64,000 nt of DNA from contig NZ_QFFY01000002.1 of NCBI RefSeq assembly GCF_003131205.1, forward strand, positions 124,001 to 188,000, written 5' to 3'. The position numbers and the translations under genes were made by a program. The notes beneath the pieces were generated by a model. The model ran no database searches. It was not told the origin of the DNA and saw only the letters and a list, made by a program, of their open reading frames with translations. Positions within the stretch are counted from its first letter, which is position 1, and every line of letters begins with the position of its first letter. The DNA comes from Occallatibacter savannae (GTDB lineage: Bacteria > Acidobacteriota > Terriglobia > Terriglobales > Acidobacteriaceae). This document shows, piece after piece, positions 15,993-24,973 of this stretch.

Positions 15993-18878
15993 TCACCAGG
16001 CGAGAATGACGGTGATGCCCTTCCAGCCTTCGCCGGGGGGGAAGTGGACGGTCATTGACGGAAGTAGAGCGGGTGCTCCCGGATATGAGGCGTAACGTCG
16101 GTCTGGATTCAGTTCGGCACCCGTCACGTTCAGCTTCAGATTTGGGTTTACGAGGAAGTATCCGAGCACGAGATCAGATTTGGCGGGGCCTTCGATTGTG
16201 AGCGCGAGCTTGTGAGTGCCGTATGTTTCGTTTAGGATCCGCGCTGATTCGGTTCGGCTGCCAGGAAGCGGAGGGTTGTTGATCGGGACGATCTGAATTG
16301 GAGCTCGCTGAATTTCAAGTCCGTCCCGTGTCTGTCCTACATCGGGAGTAGAGGCGGCTAATTTGATTTGCGGATTGCTCGACTCGAGCTGGACGGTTTG
16401 CGTCCCGTTTGCACCGTGAGCGAAGAACAGGTCAACGCGATCGGATCCGATGGGGAGATTTCGTAAGGCGGCCTTCTCCCAATTCGCGGGGAGATGCGGG
16501 TTGACGGTGATGGTTTTGGTTTGGGCGTCGATGTCGAGGCCGAAGAGGCCGCGCAACGTTGGGGTGATGACCATGGCAGAGGACCAGAGCTGGTGGCTGG
16601 TGCTGCGGCCGAAGGGGACGAAGTAGTCGCCGGAGAGGAGTTCGGTGACGGCGCCGAGGTCTTGAGTCTTGGTGAGGTTCGCGTTCTCCATCAGTAGTTG
16701 ATATCCGGCGAGGGGCTGGTTGCCACGGTATTCGGCGAGGGCGGCCCAGCCGGTGAAGAGCGGCCAGACGGACCCCTGATGGTAGCTCATGCCGTCGTAG
16801 ATCTTTTCGTCGTTGGAGACGTCGCGGAGGCCCCAGTCGGTGTTGAGGGTGTGGGCGGCGAGCTGCTGGAGGCATCCGTCGGGGTGCTCGAGGATCGTTG
16901 TTCTCGATGTCTGCGAGGGGGCGCTTGATTGACTTCCCTGCTCGTTGAAGATCTGACCGCGGTCGTTGACCCATGAGTTTGACCACCAGGCGAGAGCGGG
17001 GTAGACGGTAGTGGTTCGATCGAGGGAGCCGTCGGGGTTGCGGCTGAAGGCGTAGCAGTGTTTTTGCGGGTCGTAGTATTCGCTATTGATGATATTGGCG
17101 AGGTCCTCAGCTCGACGTCGTGCTTTCACTGCTTCCTTCGGACCTGTTCCGGGAAGCAGAGTCTCCAGGTAGCCCATGGCTGAAGATGCCTGCTGGTCGA
17201 GCAATGCGAGGTAAATCTCCTGATGCGGCATGCCGCCGGGCCAGCTTTCAACCCAGCCAGTGCCCTGGGAATTGTCATAGATGCGATCGTGATCTGTGTC
17301 GTGGGCGGGATCGGTTTCGAAGGCCCAGGCTTTCTCGAGGGAGTCGCGGTGGGAGGTGAGGAAGCCCACGTCGCCGCTGGAGCGGACGTAGTCGGCCATG
17401 GCGAGGATGAAGAGCGGCGTGGCATCGGCGGCCGCGTACATGTAGGGGAACTGACGCCAGTCGATGAAGGCCGCGGTCTGTGACCACTCGTGCATGATTT
17501 TGCCGTCGTCGCGTTGACGGTGGATGAGGAACTCGAGCTCGGAGCGGGAGAGGGCGAAGTTGCCGTAGCCGTTGACGGCGAAGAGGGTGTAGAGGGCGTC
17601 GCGGCCGAAGAACCAGCCGAAGCCGGGACGGGCGGAGTCGGCGGAGGCGTAGTAGCCGGCGACGAGGGCGGTTTCGTCCCCGATCATCGAGCTTTTCGAC
17701 TCATCATCCCCGGTCGCCAAGTGCGAGGGACCCTTCGGCGAGCTCAGGGCAGGCTCGGGTGCACCCATAGTTTTGTTGTCTCCTCCACCCAGAGCTTGTT
17801 TGGAGAGGGATTTGGTTTTGAGTTGTTCGATGGAGATGACGGCCCACTGGAAGGCTTCGTTGAGGGTCTTGTCGGGGGTTTCGATGGAGACGGAGTTGGC
17901 GAGGAGTTTCTTATAGCTTTCGAACTGCTGTTTGTAGAGATCGGGAATGCTTTCGTTGAGGCGCTGGAGTGTTGCGCCGAGGGCGGCGTTGGTGGCGGAC
18001 TCCTTGTTCATGCCGACGGCCATGAGGAGCGGGAAGAGACGGCCGCGGTCGCGAGCGGGATCGATGTGAAGGCGGAGCTCGACGGGGTGGACCTGCGGGC
18101 GTTCCTGGTAGGGAGCGAGGATGCCGGGCTGCGCGCCGGGGATGGTGACGGCTCCGGCGAGGTCGGGGTAGTCGGCGTGGAGGATGTAGTAGCCGTGATT
18201 GGGAAGGGGTACGCCGGAGATGGCGCCGGAAGGGCCGGGTTCTTTGGCGTTGGGCGCGGCGGCGGGGCCGGCGATCCATTCCATGCCGGGGACGCCTTCG
18301 TTGCGTTCGGGCCACATCCAGCGGAGTTCGGGGGTGAAGCGGAAGGTGAAGTCGGTGGGATGGACGCAGTCGAATTCGTAGAGGACGATGGGGCCGACGC
18401 CGGGTTGGTCGGCGATGGAGGCTGCCTTGCTTCCCACCCTTTCGCCGGCTGCCGCCGACGAGAAGGATGGGGCACCCGGAGTGGATGAGGCACCCGATGC
18501 TGGCGAGAACATGATCTGGCGGACGGTGAAGCCGATGTGGCTGTAGGTGATGATGGTGCGGTCGGGCCGGACTTCGATTTCGGCGGCCTGCTGGTTGACG
18601 TCGATGGGGACGGTGTAGCCCTCGATTTCGGCTTCGATGGTCATGTGGGAGAGGAGCTTGACGGGGAGCGGCCAGGCTTCGAAGACGCCGTTCTGCTGAC
18701 CCAGGACGACGGCACGTTCGCCAGCGACGGTGAAGGGCTTTTCGGTTTCGGCGTGGGCGCGGAGGACGGGGAGGGACGTGTCGAAGGGGATGGGGGGGAG
18801 GGGGGTGAAGACGGGGGCTCCCGGGGATTGCGCGATGGCGGGGATGGCAAGGGAAAGAGCGAAGGCAAGGAGCTTCAT
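15993..18878 (-). CDS. Exported six-hairpin glycosidase (glycogen-debranching/MGH1-like)
   Basis: 961 aa. The start ATG follows AGAGGACGCGCCC, and a signal peptide covers about residues 1-16 (LAIPAIAQ end). The central part has the (alpha/alpha)6 landmarks of GDE_C/MGH1-type enzymes: GFGWFFGRDALYTLFAV, DDGKIMHEWSQTA, QFPYMYAAADATPLF, GTGWVESWPGG and DGMSYHQGSVWPLFTGW. These fit alpha-glucan or oligosaccharide hydrolysis in the periplasm. The C-terminal domain is beta-rich. Two low-complexity segments (about residues 126-153 and 363-393) look like in-frame repeat insertions. It is divergent from the first TonB receptor, which may import its products. The exact GH family is not certain. Confidence 0.8.
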   Translation of the reverse strand: MKLLAFALSLAIPAIAQSPGAPVFTPLPPIPFDTSLPVLRAHAETEKPFTVAGERAVVLGQQNGVFEAWPLPVKLLSHMTIEAEIEGYTVPIDVNQQAAEIEVRPDRTIITYSHIGFTVRQIMFSPASGASSTPGAPSFSSAAAGERVGSKAASIADQPGVGPIVLYEFDCVHPTDFTFRFTPELRWMWPERNEGVPGMEWIAGPAAAPNAKEPGPSGAISGVPLPNHGYYILHADYPDLAGAVTIPGAQPGILAPYQERPQVHPVELRLHIDPARDRGRLFPLLMAVGMNKESATNAALGATLQRLNESIPDLYKQQFESYKKLLANSVSIETPDKTLNEAFQWAVISIEQLKTKSLSKQALGGGDNKTMGAPEPALSSPKGPSHLATGDDESKSSMIGDETALVAGYYASADSARPGFGWFFGRDALYTLFAVNGYGNFALSRSELEFLIHRQRDDGKIMHEWSQTAAFIDWRQFPYMYAAADATPLFILAMADYVRSSGDVGFLTSHRDSLEKAWAFETDPAHDTDHDRIYDNSQGTGWVESWPGGMPHQEIYLALLDQQASSAMGYLETLLPGTGPKEAVKARRRAEDLANIINSEYYDPQKHCYAFSRNPDGSLDRTTTVYPALAWWSNSWVNDRGQIFNEQGSQSSAPSQTSRTTILEHPDGCLQQLAAHTLNTDWGLRDVSNDEKIYDGMSYHQGSVWPLFTGWAALAEYRGNQPLAGYQLLMENANLTKTQDLGAVTELLSGDYFVPFGRSTSHQLWSSAMVITPTLRGLFGLDIDAQTKTITVNPHLPANWEKAALRNLPIGSDRVDLFFAHGANGTQTVQLESSNPQIKLAASTPDVGQTRDGLEIQRAPIQIVPINNPPLPGSRTESARILNETYGTHKLALTIEGPAKSDLVLGYFLVNPNLKLNVTGAELNPDRRYASYPGAPALLPSMTVHFPPGEGWKGITVILAW
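18422..18500. repeat. GGGGCACCC-type repeat inside the glycosidase gene
   Basis: CCCACCCTTTCGC, then GAAGGATGGGGCACCCGG and a second GATGAGGCACCCG lie within the reading frame. The same tail occurs in intergenic DNA near 15575, 37351 and 37493. It encodes an Ala/Ser/Gly/Pro-rich linker and keeps the frame. Confidence 0.5.
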
Positions 18879-19443
18879 GGGCGCGTCCTCTTTGGGTCGG
18901 CAGGGCTTGTAGTGGATTGTCGGGGCCCCGGTTGATCCAAGCTCAACAGAATATACAGGTTTGGCTGGGGAGGGAAACGGAAAGGAATCTGGGGACTATT
19001 CGGGATATTGAAGAAAACTATGCGGTTATACCGTTTTCGGTATGGTAATGCTGAAATACGGAGGATGTGGGATGATTTCGAGGCTCCTTAGGGGACTTAA
19101 CCGTCTGATCTTGCGTGAGTTGTTATGGGATAAACAGCTATTCACATTTGGCAGGAAAATTGCATTCTGAGTGGTCAGTCACACCATTTCTTCCCTCTTT
19201 CTTACTGTTTTAGGTTTCAAGGCCGGTTAGCACGAGTTTCGGGCCGTTTCCGAGTGGATGGCGTTTTGGCCAATCCGCCCGGTTTTCTGTTTAGCAGCGC
19301 ACCTCAGATCACACAGTTGAATAGCTTGGCGATGAGCCGCTACGGCAGCAAGGACGACCCGAGGCGGAACGTGCAAGTCGGAAGTGAACGAATTCCCTAG
19401 CCCGGCGAACCACAAATTTCAAAACTTCGAGGAACGAACAGGT
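18879..19443. other. Divergent intergenic region, glycosidase / TonB receptor 1
   Basis: No gene was recognised in 565 nt. It must hold promoters for both directions; none could be assigned with certainty. The clearest signal is the short palindrome at 19028-19043. A minus-strand frame at 19227-19415 has no family similarity. Confidence 0.5.
19028..19043. promoter_or_regulatory. Possible operator, ATACCG-TTTT-CGGTAT
   Basis: Perfect 6-bp inverted repeat around TTTT between divergently read sugar-related genes (glycosidase and TonB receptor). Its size and symmetry suit a dimeric repressor such as a LacI-type regulator. No regulator gene is adjacent, so this is tentative. Confidence 0.35.
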
Positions 19444-22400
19444 ATGCGAAATCTGCTGAAAGTTCTAGCCTTGGCAGCGGTTCTGACGACCGCGGCGGGC
19501 TCTGCTTTTGCCGCGGACACCAATGGCCGAATCAAAGGCACGGTTGTGGATCCGAACGGCGCCGTGCTCAGCGGCGTGAAGGTATCGGCGACCAATGAAG
19601 CCACTGGAGTGAAGTTCGAAGCGACGACAGGCGCGACGGGCGAGTACCTCTTCCCCCAGCTGCCGATCGGCAAATACACCGTGAGCGTCACGACGAGCGG
19701 CTTCAAGGCATTCTCGGCCAAGGGCATCGTGCTCAACATCGACCAAGAGTACGTTGAGCCGGTCAAGCTCGAGGTCGGATCAACGGCGGAGGTCGTTGAG
19801 GTGACTGCGGCCGCGGTCCAGGTGGACACGACCGACATGCAGCTCAGCAACGTTGTGACAGGAGCCCAGCTGGTCGAGCTTCCGCTGATCGGGCGTAATT
19901 TCACCGCTTTGGAACTTACGCTTCCCGGCGTTCAGGCATCCAGCGATCGCTTCGGCACGTACTCAGTGAGCGGTTCTCAGGCGCAGCAGTCGAGCTACCT
20001 GATTAATGGCGCCGATTCGAATGACATCGCGCTCAACACTCCGGTGTTTGGCGGTTCAGGACCGAACCTCGATGCACTCGATCAGTTCAATCTGATTGAT
20101 GGTCCTCTCAATGCGGAATATGACCGTAACTCCGGCGGCATCGTCAGCGCGACGATCAAGGCGGGCTCGAACCAGTTCCACGGAGATGCATTCGAGTTTT
20201 ATCGCGACACGTTCCTGAATACGGCGAACTTCTTCCAGCACAGCATCACGACCGGCAAGCCGGTTGTCGCTACGTTTCACCAGAACATCTTTGGCGGAAC
20301 GGCGGGCGGACCGGTGATTCACGACAAGCTGTTCTTCTTCGGCGCGTATCAGGGAACCCGGCAGGTTGTGCCGCAGGGCGGCGGAAACGTAGGGGTCTTC
20401 TTTGGGAATATGTTGAACGGCGACTTCTCCGCGGATGCCGGTCAGTTCTCGACAAACCCGATTCCATCGAGCATCAGCATTCCGGGTTGCTCAACGGCCG
20501 GAGAGACATGGGCGGACTGCGCGGCAGCAAACGGCGGCGTGTTCCCGGCGTCTGCGTTCAATCCTGTGGCTGTAGCACTGGCCAAGAAGTATGTTCCGGC
20601 GCCGAACAGCGGCACCAGCTTCCTGTTCAAGCCGGTGGTGACGACCAAGAACAATCAGTACATCGGGCGCGTTGACTACGCGCTGAATCCGTCGAACCAG
20701 TTCTATGGGCTGTTCATCATCTTCAAGCAGCAGTCTCCGGAAACGCTTCCGTTCACGGGCGCGAACGTTCCGGGATTCGGCGACGTCAGCAAGCAGTCCA
20801 CGAATCAGATCACTTTCGATTACGTGCATCAGTTCAACTCGACCTCGGTGAACGATTTTGCGGCGCACTATACGCGCTTCAATTTCGACGCGGTCGAGCC
20901 GCAGACGCCGATGTCTCCGGCCAGCGCGGGGTTCGCGATCGCTCCGGAGAACACGAAGGGCGCCGGACTGCCGTACATGAGCGTGAACGGTCTGAATGGC
21001 GTGAACTTCGCACTGGGCTTCAGCACGAACGGTCCTCAGCCCCGTATCGACCAGGTTATTCAGCTGGATGACAGCTTCTCGAAGATCTTCGGCCATCACA
21101 GCCTGAAGTTCGGCTATGACGGACGGCGCTTCAATGTTTCGAATCCGTTCAGCGCACGCAACAACGGCAGCTACAGCTTCGATCCTTCGACGGGAACATA
21201 TTCGACGGGTGACGGAGCGCTGGACTTCCTACTGGGAATCCCGGCCAGCTACGGCCAGGGAAGCGGCGCCGAGATTCAGGCATCCGCATTCCTGAACTAT
21301 GTGTATGGTCAGGATGCATGGAAGGTCAGCAACTCGTTCACACTGAGCTATGGCCTGTCGTACTCGATCGACACGCCGATGCACAACAACCAGTACGGCG
21401 GCGAGGGCATTGCTTGCCTCAACCCCGGCGTGCAATCGAAGGTGTTCACCACTGCTCCGCTGGGTATCGCTTATCCGGGAGATGCGAAGTGCAACAACGC
21501 CGGCCTGGCGACCACCCGGTACAGCGAGTTCGGACCGCGGCTCGGGTTCGCGTGGGCTCCGGATCTGGGCGCCATCTCGGGTGCGCCTGGGAAGTTCTCG
21601 ATCCGCGGCGGCTTCGGTATCTACTACAACCGGACTGAAGAAGAGTCTTCGCTGCAGACGCTGCAGACGCCTCCCTTCGGCATCGGTACGGGCGGAGCGG
21701 CTGACTTCGGCGGATCTCCGCAGTTCATCAATCCGTACGCGGACATTAATGGCGGTGGTTCGATTCCCAACAAGTTCCCGTACGCCTTCCCAAAGAAGGG
21801 GGACACCATCTCGGCTGATACGTGGGCAGCGCTCGAGCCGCTCGACATCAGCACGTATGACAGCAGCTTCCGCGCGCCGTATGCGGAGAACTTCCAGCTC
21901 AGCATAGAGCGCGAACTTCCGTCGCGCACTGTCGCGCGCGTCAGCTACGTTGGCTCCCTCGGCAAGCACAACCAGGTAACGTACGAAGGAAATGCGGAGA
22001 CTCCGGCGGGGCATGCGGCCTGCCTTGCTGGGTTGGAGTACTCGCCCTTCGTTGGTGGAAAGCTCAACTGTATTTCAAACCGCAACAACCAGTCTCTGCT
22101 CTTCCCGCAGAACCAGATTCTTGGAACCATCGACAAAGCCAACCAGGGAATCGATCCGAACACCGGCGTGACGGGTCTGGCCAGCGCTGGAACGGTGGGA
22201 TCGTATGCCTCGTCGAACTATCACTCGCTGCAGGCTTCGCTGGAGAAAGCTCCGACGCACGGTCTGCTGTTCCAGCTGAGCTATACCTACTCGCACGCGA
22301 TGGATACGGGTTCGAGCTTTGAGAACTCCGGATTCGGCAGCAGCGGGCAGCGTGGCTGGAACCAGTGGGTGGATTCGCTGAACTATGGCGACTCGCTGTA

Positions 22401-23010
22401 CGACGCGCGTCATCGTCTGGTCTTCTCGCCGGTATACCGGGTGCCGCAATTCTCGGGCAGCTCAGTGTCCTTCAGAAATCTGGCGCTGGCCGGATGGGAG
22501 ATCTCGGGTATCACGAGTCTGGCGACGGGCTTCCCGTACGACATTTCGTACGCGGGCACGACGTCGCGGTCCCTGTGGTGCTCGGCGAACTGGTACTTCT
22601 ATGCCTGCCCTGACGTACCGGTGCAGACTGCGAAAGCCAGCTTCGGCGATCCTCGTGTTCGCCAGGCCAGCGGCAACAGCGTGTACATCACGAACGCGCA
22701 ATCGGGCAAGGCGGGCTTCACGACCGGGCCAGCTGCGTTCCAGGCGGAACCGATCGGGCAGTTCGGCAACGTGCACCGCAACCCGTACCATGGTCCCGGA
22801 ATCAACAACACGAACATGATCGTCGCCAAGAACTTCATGCTGGTTCCTGAGCGCAATGTGAGCATTCAGATCCGCATGGAGAGCGACAACGTGTTCAACC
22901 ACACGCAGTTCAACAACCCAACTTCAACGGTAACGAGCGGCAACTTCGGCGTGATCACCGGGGCGGCTTCGGCACGGCAGACGCAGCTCGCGGCGAAGGT
23001 TTACTTCTGA
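19444..23010 (+). CDS. TonB-dependent receptor 1 with carboxypeptidase-regulatory-like domain
   Basis: 1188 aa outer-membrane receptor. The start ATG follows GAGGAACGAACAGGT, and a signal peptide ends at AFAAD (about residue 23). An Ig-like carboxypeptidase-regulatory domain (GRIKGTVVDPNGAVLSGVKV) covers about residues 26-110. A plug and a large beta-barrel of the acidobacterial Oar-like type follow, ending in LAAKVYF with the terminal Phe typical of outer-membrane proteins. It is likely to take up oligosaccharides or other bulky ligands using TonB energy. The upstream divergent exported glycosidase supports a glycan role, by inference. A strong terminator follows. Confidence 0.88.
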   Translation: MRNLLKVLALAAVLTTAAGSAFAADTNGRIKGTVVDPNGAVLSGVKVSATNEATGVKFEATTGATGEYLFPQLPIGKYTVSVTTSGFKAFSAKGIVLNIDQEYVEPVKLEVGSTAEVVEVTAAAVQVDTTDMQLSNVVTGAQLVELPLIGRNFTALELTLPGVQASSDRFGTYSVSGSQAQQSSYLINGADSNDIALNTPVFGGSGPNLDALDQFNLIDGPLNAEYDRNSGGIVSATIKAGSNQFHGDAFEFYRDTFLNTANFFQHSITTGKPVVATFHQNIFGGTAGGPVIHDKLFFFGAYQGTRQVVPQGGGNVGVFFGNMLNGDFSADAGQFSTNPIPSSISIPGCSTAGETWADCAAANGGVFPASAFNPVAVALAKKYVPAPNSGTSFLFKPVVTTKNNQYIGRVDYALNPSNQFYGLFIIFKQQSPETLPFTGANVPGFGDVSKQSTNQITFDYVHQFNSTSVNDFAAHYTRFNFDAVEPQTPMSPASAGFAIAPENTKGAGLPYMSVNGLNGVNFALGFSTNGPQPRIDQVIQLDDSFSKIFGHHSLKFGYDGRRFNVSNPFSARNNGSYSFDPSTGTYSTGDGALDFLLGIPASYGQGSGAEIQASAFLNYVYGQDAWKVSNSFTLSYGLSYSIDTPMHNNQYGGEGIACLNPGVQSKVFTTAPLGIAYPGDAKCNNAGLATTRYSEFGPRLGFAWAPDLGAISGAPGKFSIRGGFGIYYNRTEEESSLQTLQTPPFGIGTGGAADFGGSPQFINPYADINGGGSIPNKFPYAFPKKGDTISADTWAALEPLDISTYDSSFRAPYAENFQLSIERELPSRTVARVSYVGSLGKHNQVTYEGNAETPAGHAACLAGLEYSPFVGGKLNCISNRNNQSLLFPQNQILGTIDKANQGIDPNTGVTGLASAGTVGSYASSNYHSLQASLEKAPTHGLLFQLSYTYSHAMDTGSSFENSGFGSSGQRGWNQWVDSLNYGDSLYDARHRLVFSPVYRVPQFSGSSVSFRNLALAGWEISGITSLATGFPYDISYAGTTSRSLWCSANWYFYACPDVPVQTAKASFGDPRVRQASGNSVYITNAQSGKAGFTTGPAAFQAEPIGQFGNVHRNPYHGPGINNTNMIVAKNFMLVPERNVSIQIRMESDNVFNHTQFNNPTSTVTSGNFGVITGAASARQTQLAAKVYF

Positions 23011-23049
23011 GGTTGGTGGATTCTACAGATCATCGGTGACGCAAACAAA

Positions 23050-23082
23050 GGGGGCTCCCGCAGAGGAGCCCCCGAACTTTTT
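23050..23082 (+). terminator. Intrinsic terminator after TonB receptor 1
   Basis: GGGGGCTCC (23050-23058) and GGAGCCCCC (23065-23073) pair perfectly over 9 bp around a 6-nt loop and are followed by GAACTTTTT, 39 nt past the stop codon. Confidence 0.88.
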
Positions 23083-23451
23083 GGTGCGGCGACGTCCCGC
23101 GGTTGGTCGAAAATTCGGCGGAGGATCCAAATGGTTTCAGGATGAATCCGCGGCTGGAGACCGACGTCTATTCTGGCTTCATGCGGCACGACAGAACAGT
23201 GGCGCAAGGGTTCTATTGCCCCAGGCCGCTTTCCCTCAGGGGCTGAAGCCCAACAACTTCGGCTGAAACAGGTTGCTGGAAGATGCGCCGGTCTTGCCTG
23301 GACTCATCGAAACCGTCCCGCAGCGGCTAAAGCCGCGCTCTATATGCGCCTCTTATCGGCACAGATAAATCTGTGCCGTTTCAAAACCCAGCCGTTTCGG
23401 ACTTTTGCAGCAAGCTTTGAAAGTCGTGCCCTGACGCTTCTTGCTGCAGCT
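23083..23451. other. Intergenic region with palindromic elements
   Basis: No gene seen. It holds a lone GGGGCTGAAGCCC palindrome at 23239-23251 and one full copy of the two-hairpin element at 23311-23388. It separates convergent genes (TonB receptor 1 and accD). Confidence 0.6.
23311..23388. repeat. Two-hairpin interspersed element, copy A
   Basis: Hairpin A is GCGGC-TAAA-GCCGC (23323-23336) and hairpin B is GGCACAGA-TAAA-TCTGTGCC (23358-23377), followed by TTTCAAAACC. Compared with the other copies, the outer GGCAC/GTGCC arms are conserved and the inner pairs vary in a compensated way. Confidence 0.7.
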
Positions 23452-24318
23452 TCAGGCGGAGGCGGGGAGGCGCATGAAGTCAAGGGCGCGGATGAGGTAG
23501 TTCTTCATGTCGCGGCGGTGGACGACGGCGTCGAGGAAGCCTTTTTCGAGGAGGAACTCGGAGCGCTGGAAGCCTTCGGGGAGTTTCTGGCGGATGGTCT
23601 GCTCGATGACGCGCGGGCCGGCAAAGCCGATGAGGGCGCCGGGTTCGGCGATGTTAAGGTCGCCGAGCATGGCGAAGCTGGCGGTGACGCCGCCGGTGGT
23701 GGGATCAGTGAGGACGCAGATGTAAGGGATGCGGGCGTCGTCGAGTTGAGCGAGCGCGGTGGAGATCTTCGCCATCTGCATGAGGCTGACGACACCCTCC
23801 ATCATGCGGGCTCCGCCGGATGCGGCGACCACGATGAGGGGCTTCTTCTCCAAACGGGCGCGGTCGACGGCGCGAGCGATGGTTTCGCCGACGACGGCTC
23901 CCATGGAGCCACCGATGAAGCCATACTCCATGGCGCTGACGACGACGGCGTGCGGACCCATCTGGCCGACGGCGTTGATGATGGCGTCGTTGAGGCCGGT
24001 TTCCTGCTGCGCTTTTTTGAGGCGCTGCTTGTAGGGCTTGACGTCGGAGAAGTTGAGCGGGTCAGTGGAGCGGAGGCCAGCGTCGACAAGCTGGTAGCCG
24101 GGGTCGAGAAGGAGGTCAAGGCGCTGGCGGGCGTTGAGCTTGAAGTGGTACTGGCACTTGGGGCAGACGTTCTGGTTGACCTCAAGGTCGGCTTTCCAGA
24201 TGGTCTGGCGACAGCCGTTGCACTTGATCCAGAGTCCTTCGGTGCGAACGATTTTCTCTTCGTCGTTGCTGGAGACAGGGGACTCTGACTCGCCGTTTTC
24301 GCGCTTAAACCAGGACAT
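23452..24318 (-). CDS. accD: Acetyl-CoA carboxylase carboxyltransferase subunit beta
   Basis: 288 aa. Transfers the carboxyl group from carboxybiotin to acetyl-CoA together with AccA, giving malonyl-CoA for fatty acids. The N-terminal zinc ribbon is visible as IKCNGC and VCPKC (about residues 32-57). The carboxyltransferase core has MGAVVGETIARA, VVAASGGARMMEG and SFAMLGDLNIAEPGALIGFAGPRV (19-residue core near residue 220). Length is normal. No accA or folC gene lies next to it. A perfect 16-bp inverted repeat ends 16 nt before the start codon and could affect expression. Confidence 0.95.
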   Translation of the reverse strand: MSWFKRENGESESPVSSNDEEKIVRTEGLWIKCNGCRQTIWKADLEVNQNVCPKCQYHFKLNARQRLDLLLDPGYQLVDAGLRSTDPLNFSDVKPYKQRLKKAQQETGLNDAIINAVGQMGPHAVVVSAMEYGFIGGSMGAVVGETIARAVDRARLEKKPLIVVAASGGARMMEGVVSLMQMAKISTALAQLDDARIPYICVLTDPTTGGVTASFAMLGDLNIAEPGALIGFAGPRVIEQTIRQKLPEGFQRSEFLLEKGFLDAVVHRRDMKNYLIRALDFMRLPASA

Positions 24319-24334
24319 AGATGCCAGAGGACAT

Positions 24335-24370
24335 TGTAAATGAGGAGCGCGGGCGCGCTCCTCATTTACA
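24335..24370. repeat. Perfect 16-bp inverted repeat upstream of accD
   Basis: Arms at 24335-24350 (TGTAAATGAGGAGCGC) and 24355-24370 are exact reverse complements around GGGC. It lies between the cobalamin adenosyltransferase stop and the accD start. No T-run follows on either strand, so it is not a standard intrinsic terminator. Heptameric CAGCTNT repeats begin right at its edge (24367-24397). Confidence 0.8.
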
Positions 24371-24427
24371 GCTCTCAGCTTTCAGCTATCAGTTCTCGGA
24401 AACGCTCTGCTCACAAGCTACTGCTCG

Positions 24428-24973
24428 TCAATACTCGATGCCGCGTTGGGCGAGGATGCCTTTCTGGTAGGCGTGTTTGACTTCGCGCATTTCGGTGACG
24501 GTGTCGGCGATGTCGACGAGGATGGGGTGGGCGTTACGTCCGGTGAGGATGACGTGGACCATCTCGGGGCGGTTGAGGAGTGTTTCGGCGACGAGTTCGG
24601 GGTCGAGCATGCCGTAGGAGATGGCGTAGTTGATTTCATCGAGCACGACCATGTCCCACTCGCCGGACATGATGGCTTCGTGCGCTTCGGACCAGCCGCT
24701 TTCGACGAGGCGGATGTCTTCGGGATCGGTTTCGGCTCCGCCGACCTTCACGAAGCCGCGGCCCATCTGCTTGAGGACGAAGTCTTCGCCGAAGGCTTTG
24801 GTCGAGTCGAGTTCGCCGTAGTGCCAGGAGCCCTTGAGGAACTGGAGCATGAGGACGCGCATGCCGTTGCCGACGGCGCGCAGTGCGGTGCCCATGGCGG
24901 CAGTGGTTTTGCCTTTGCCGGGGCCGGTGTTGATGAGGATGAGGCCGCGTCGGGAGGAGTCTTCAGAGTTCAT
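24428..24973 (-). CDS. cobO: Cob(I)yrinic acid a,c-diamide adenosyltransferase
   Basis: 181 aa CobA/BtuR/CobO-family enzyme that attaches the adenosyl group of ATP to the cobalt of corrinoids in the cytoplasm. The P-loop GPGKGKTT is at residues 17-24. Further landmarks are LQFLKGSWHYGE, the VVLDEINYAISYG strand and VILTGRNAHP. No cobalamin riboswitch was recognised upstream. It lies 109 nt upstream of accD on the same strand, with the 16-bp inverted repeat between. The symbol could equally be cobA or btuR by other naming. Confidence 0.93.
   Translation of the reverse strand: MNSEDSSRRGLILINTGPGKGKTTAAMGTALRAVGNGMRVLMLQFLKGSWHYGELDSTKAFGEDFVLKQMGRGFVKVGGAETDPEDIRLVESGWSEAHEAIMSGEWDMVVLDEINYAISYGMLDPELVAETLLNRPEMVHVILTGRNAHPILVDIADTVTEMREVKHAYQKGILAQRGIEY

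Noticed and set aside
23311..23388. CRISPR repeat array
   Set aside because: Only single two-hairpin units occur, far apart, without regular spacers or cas genes.
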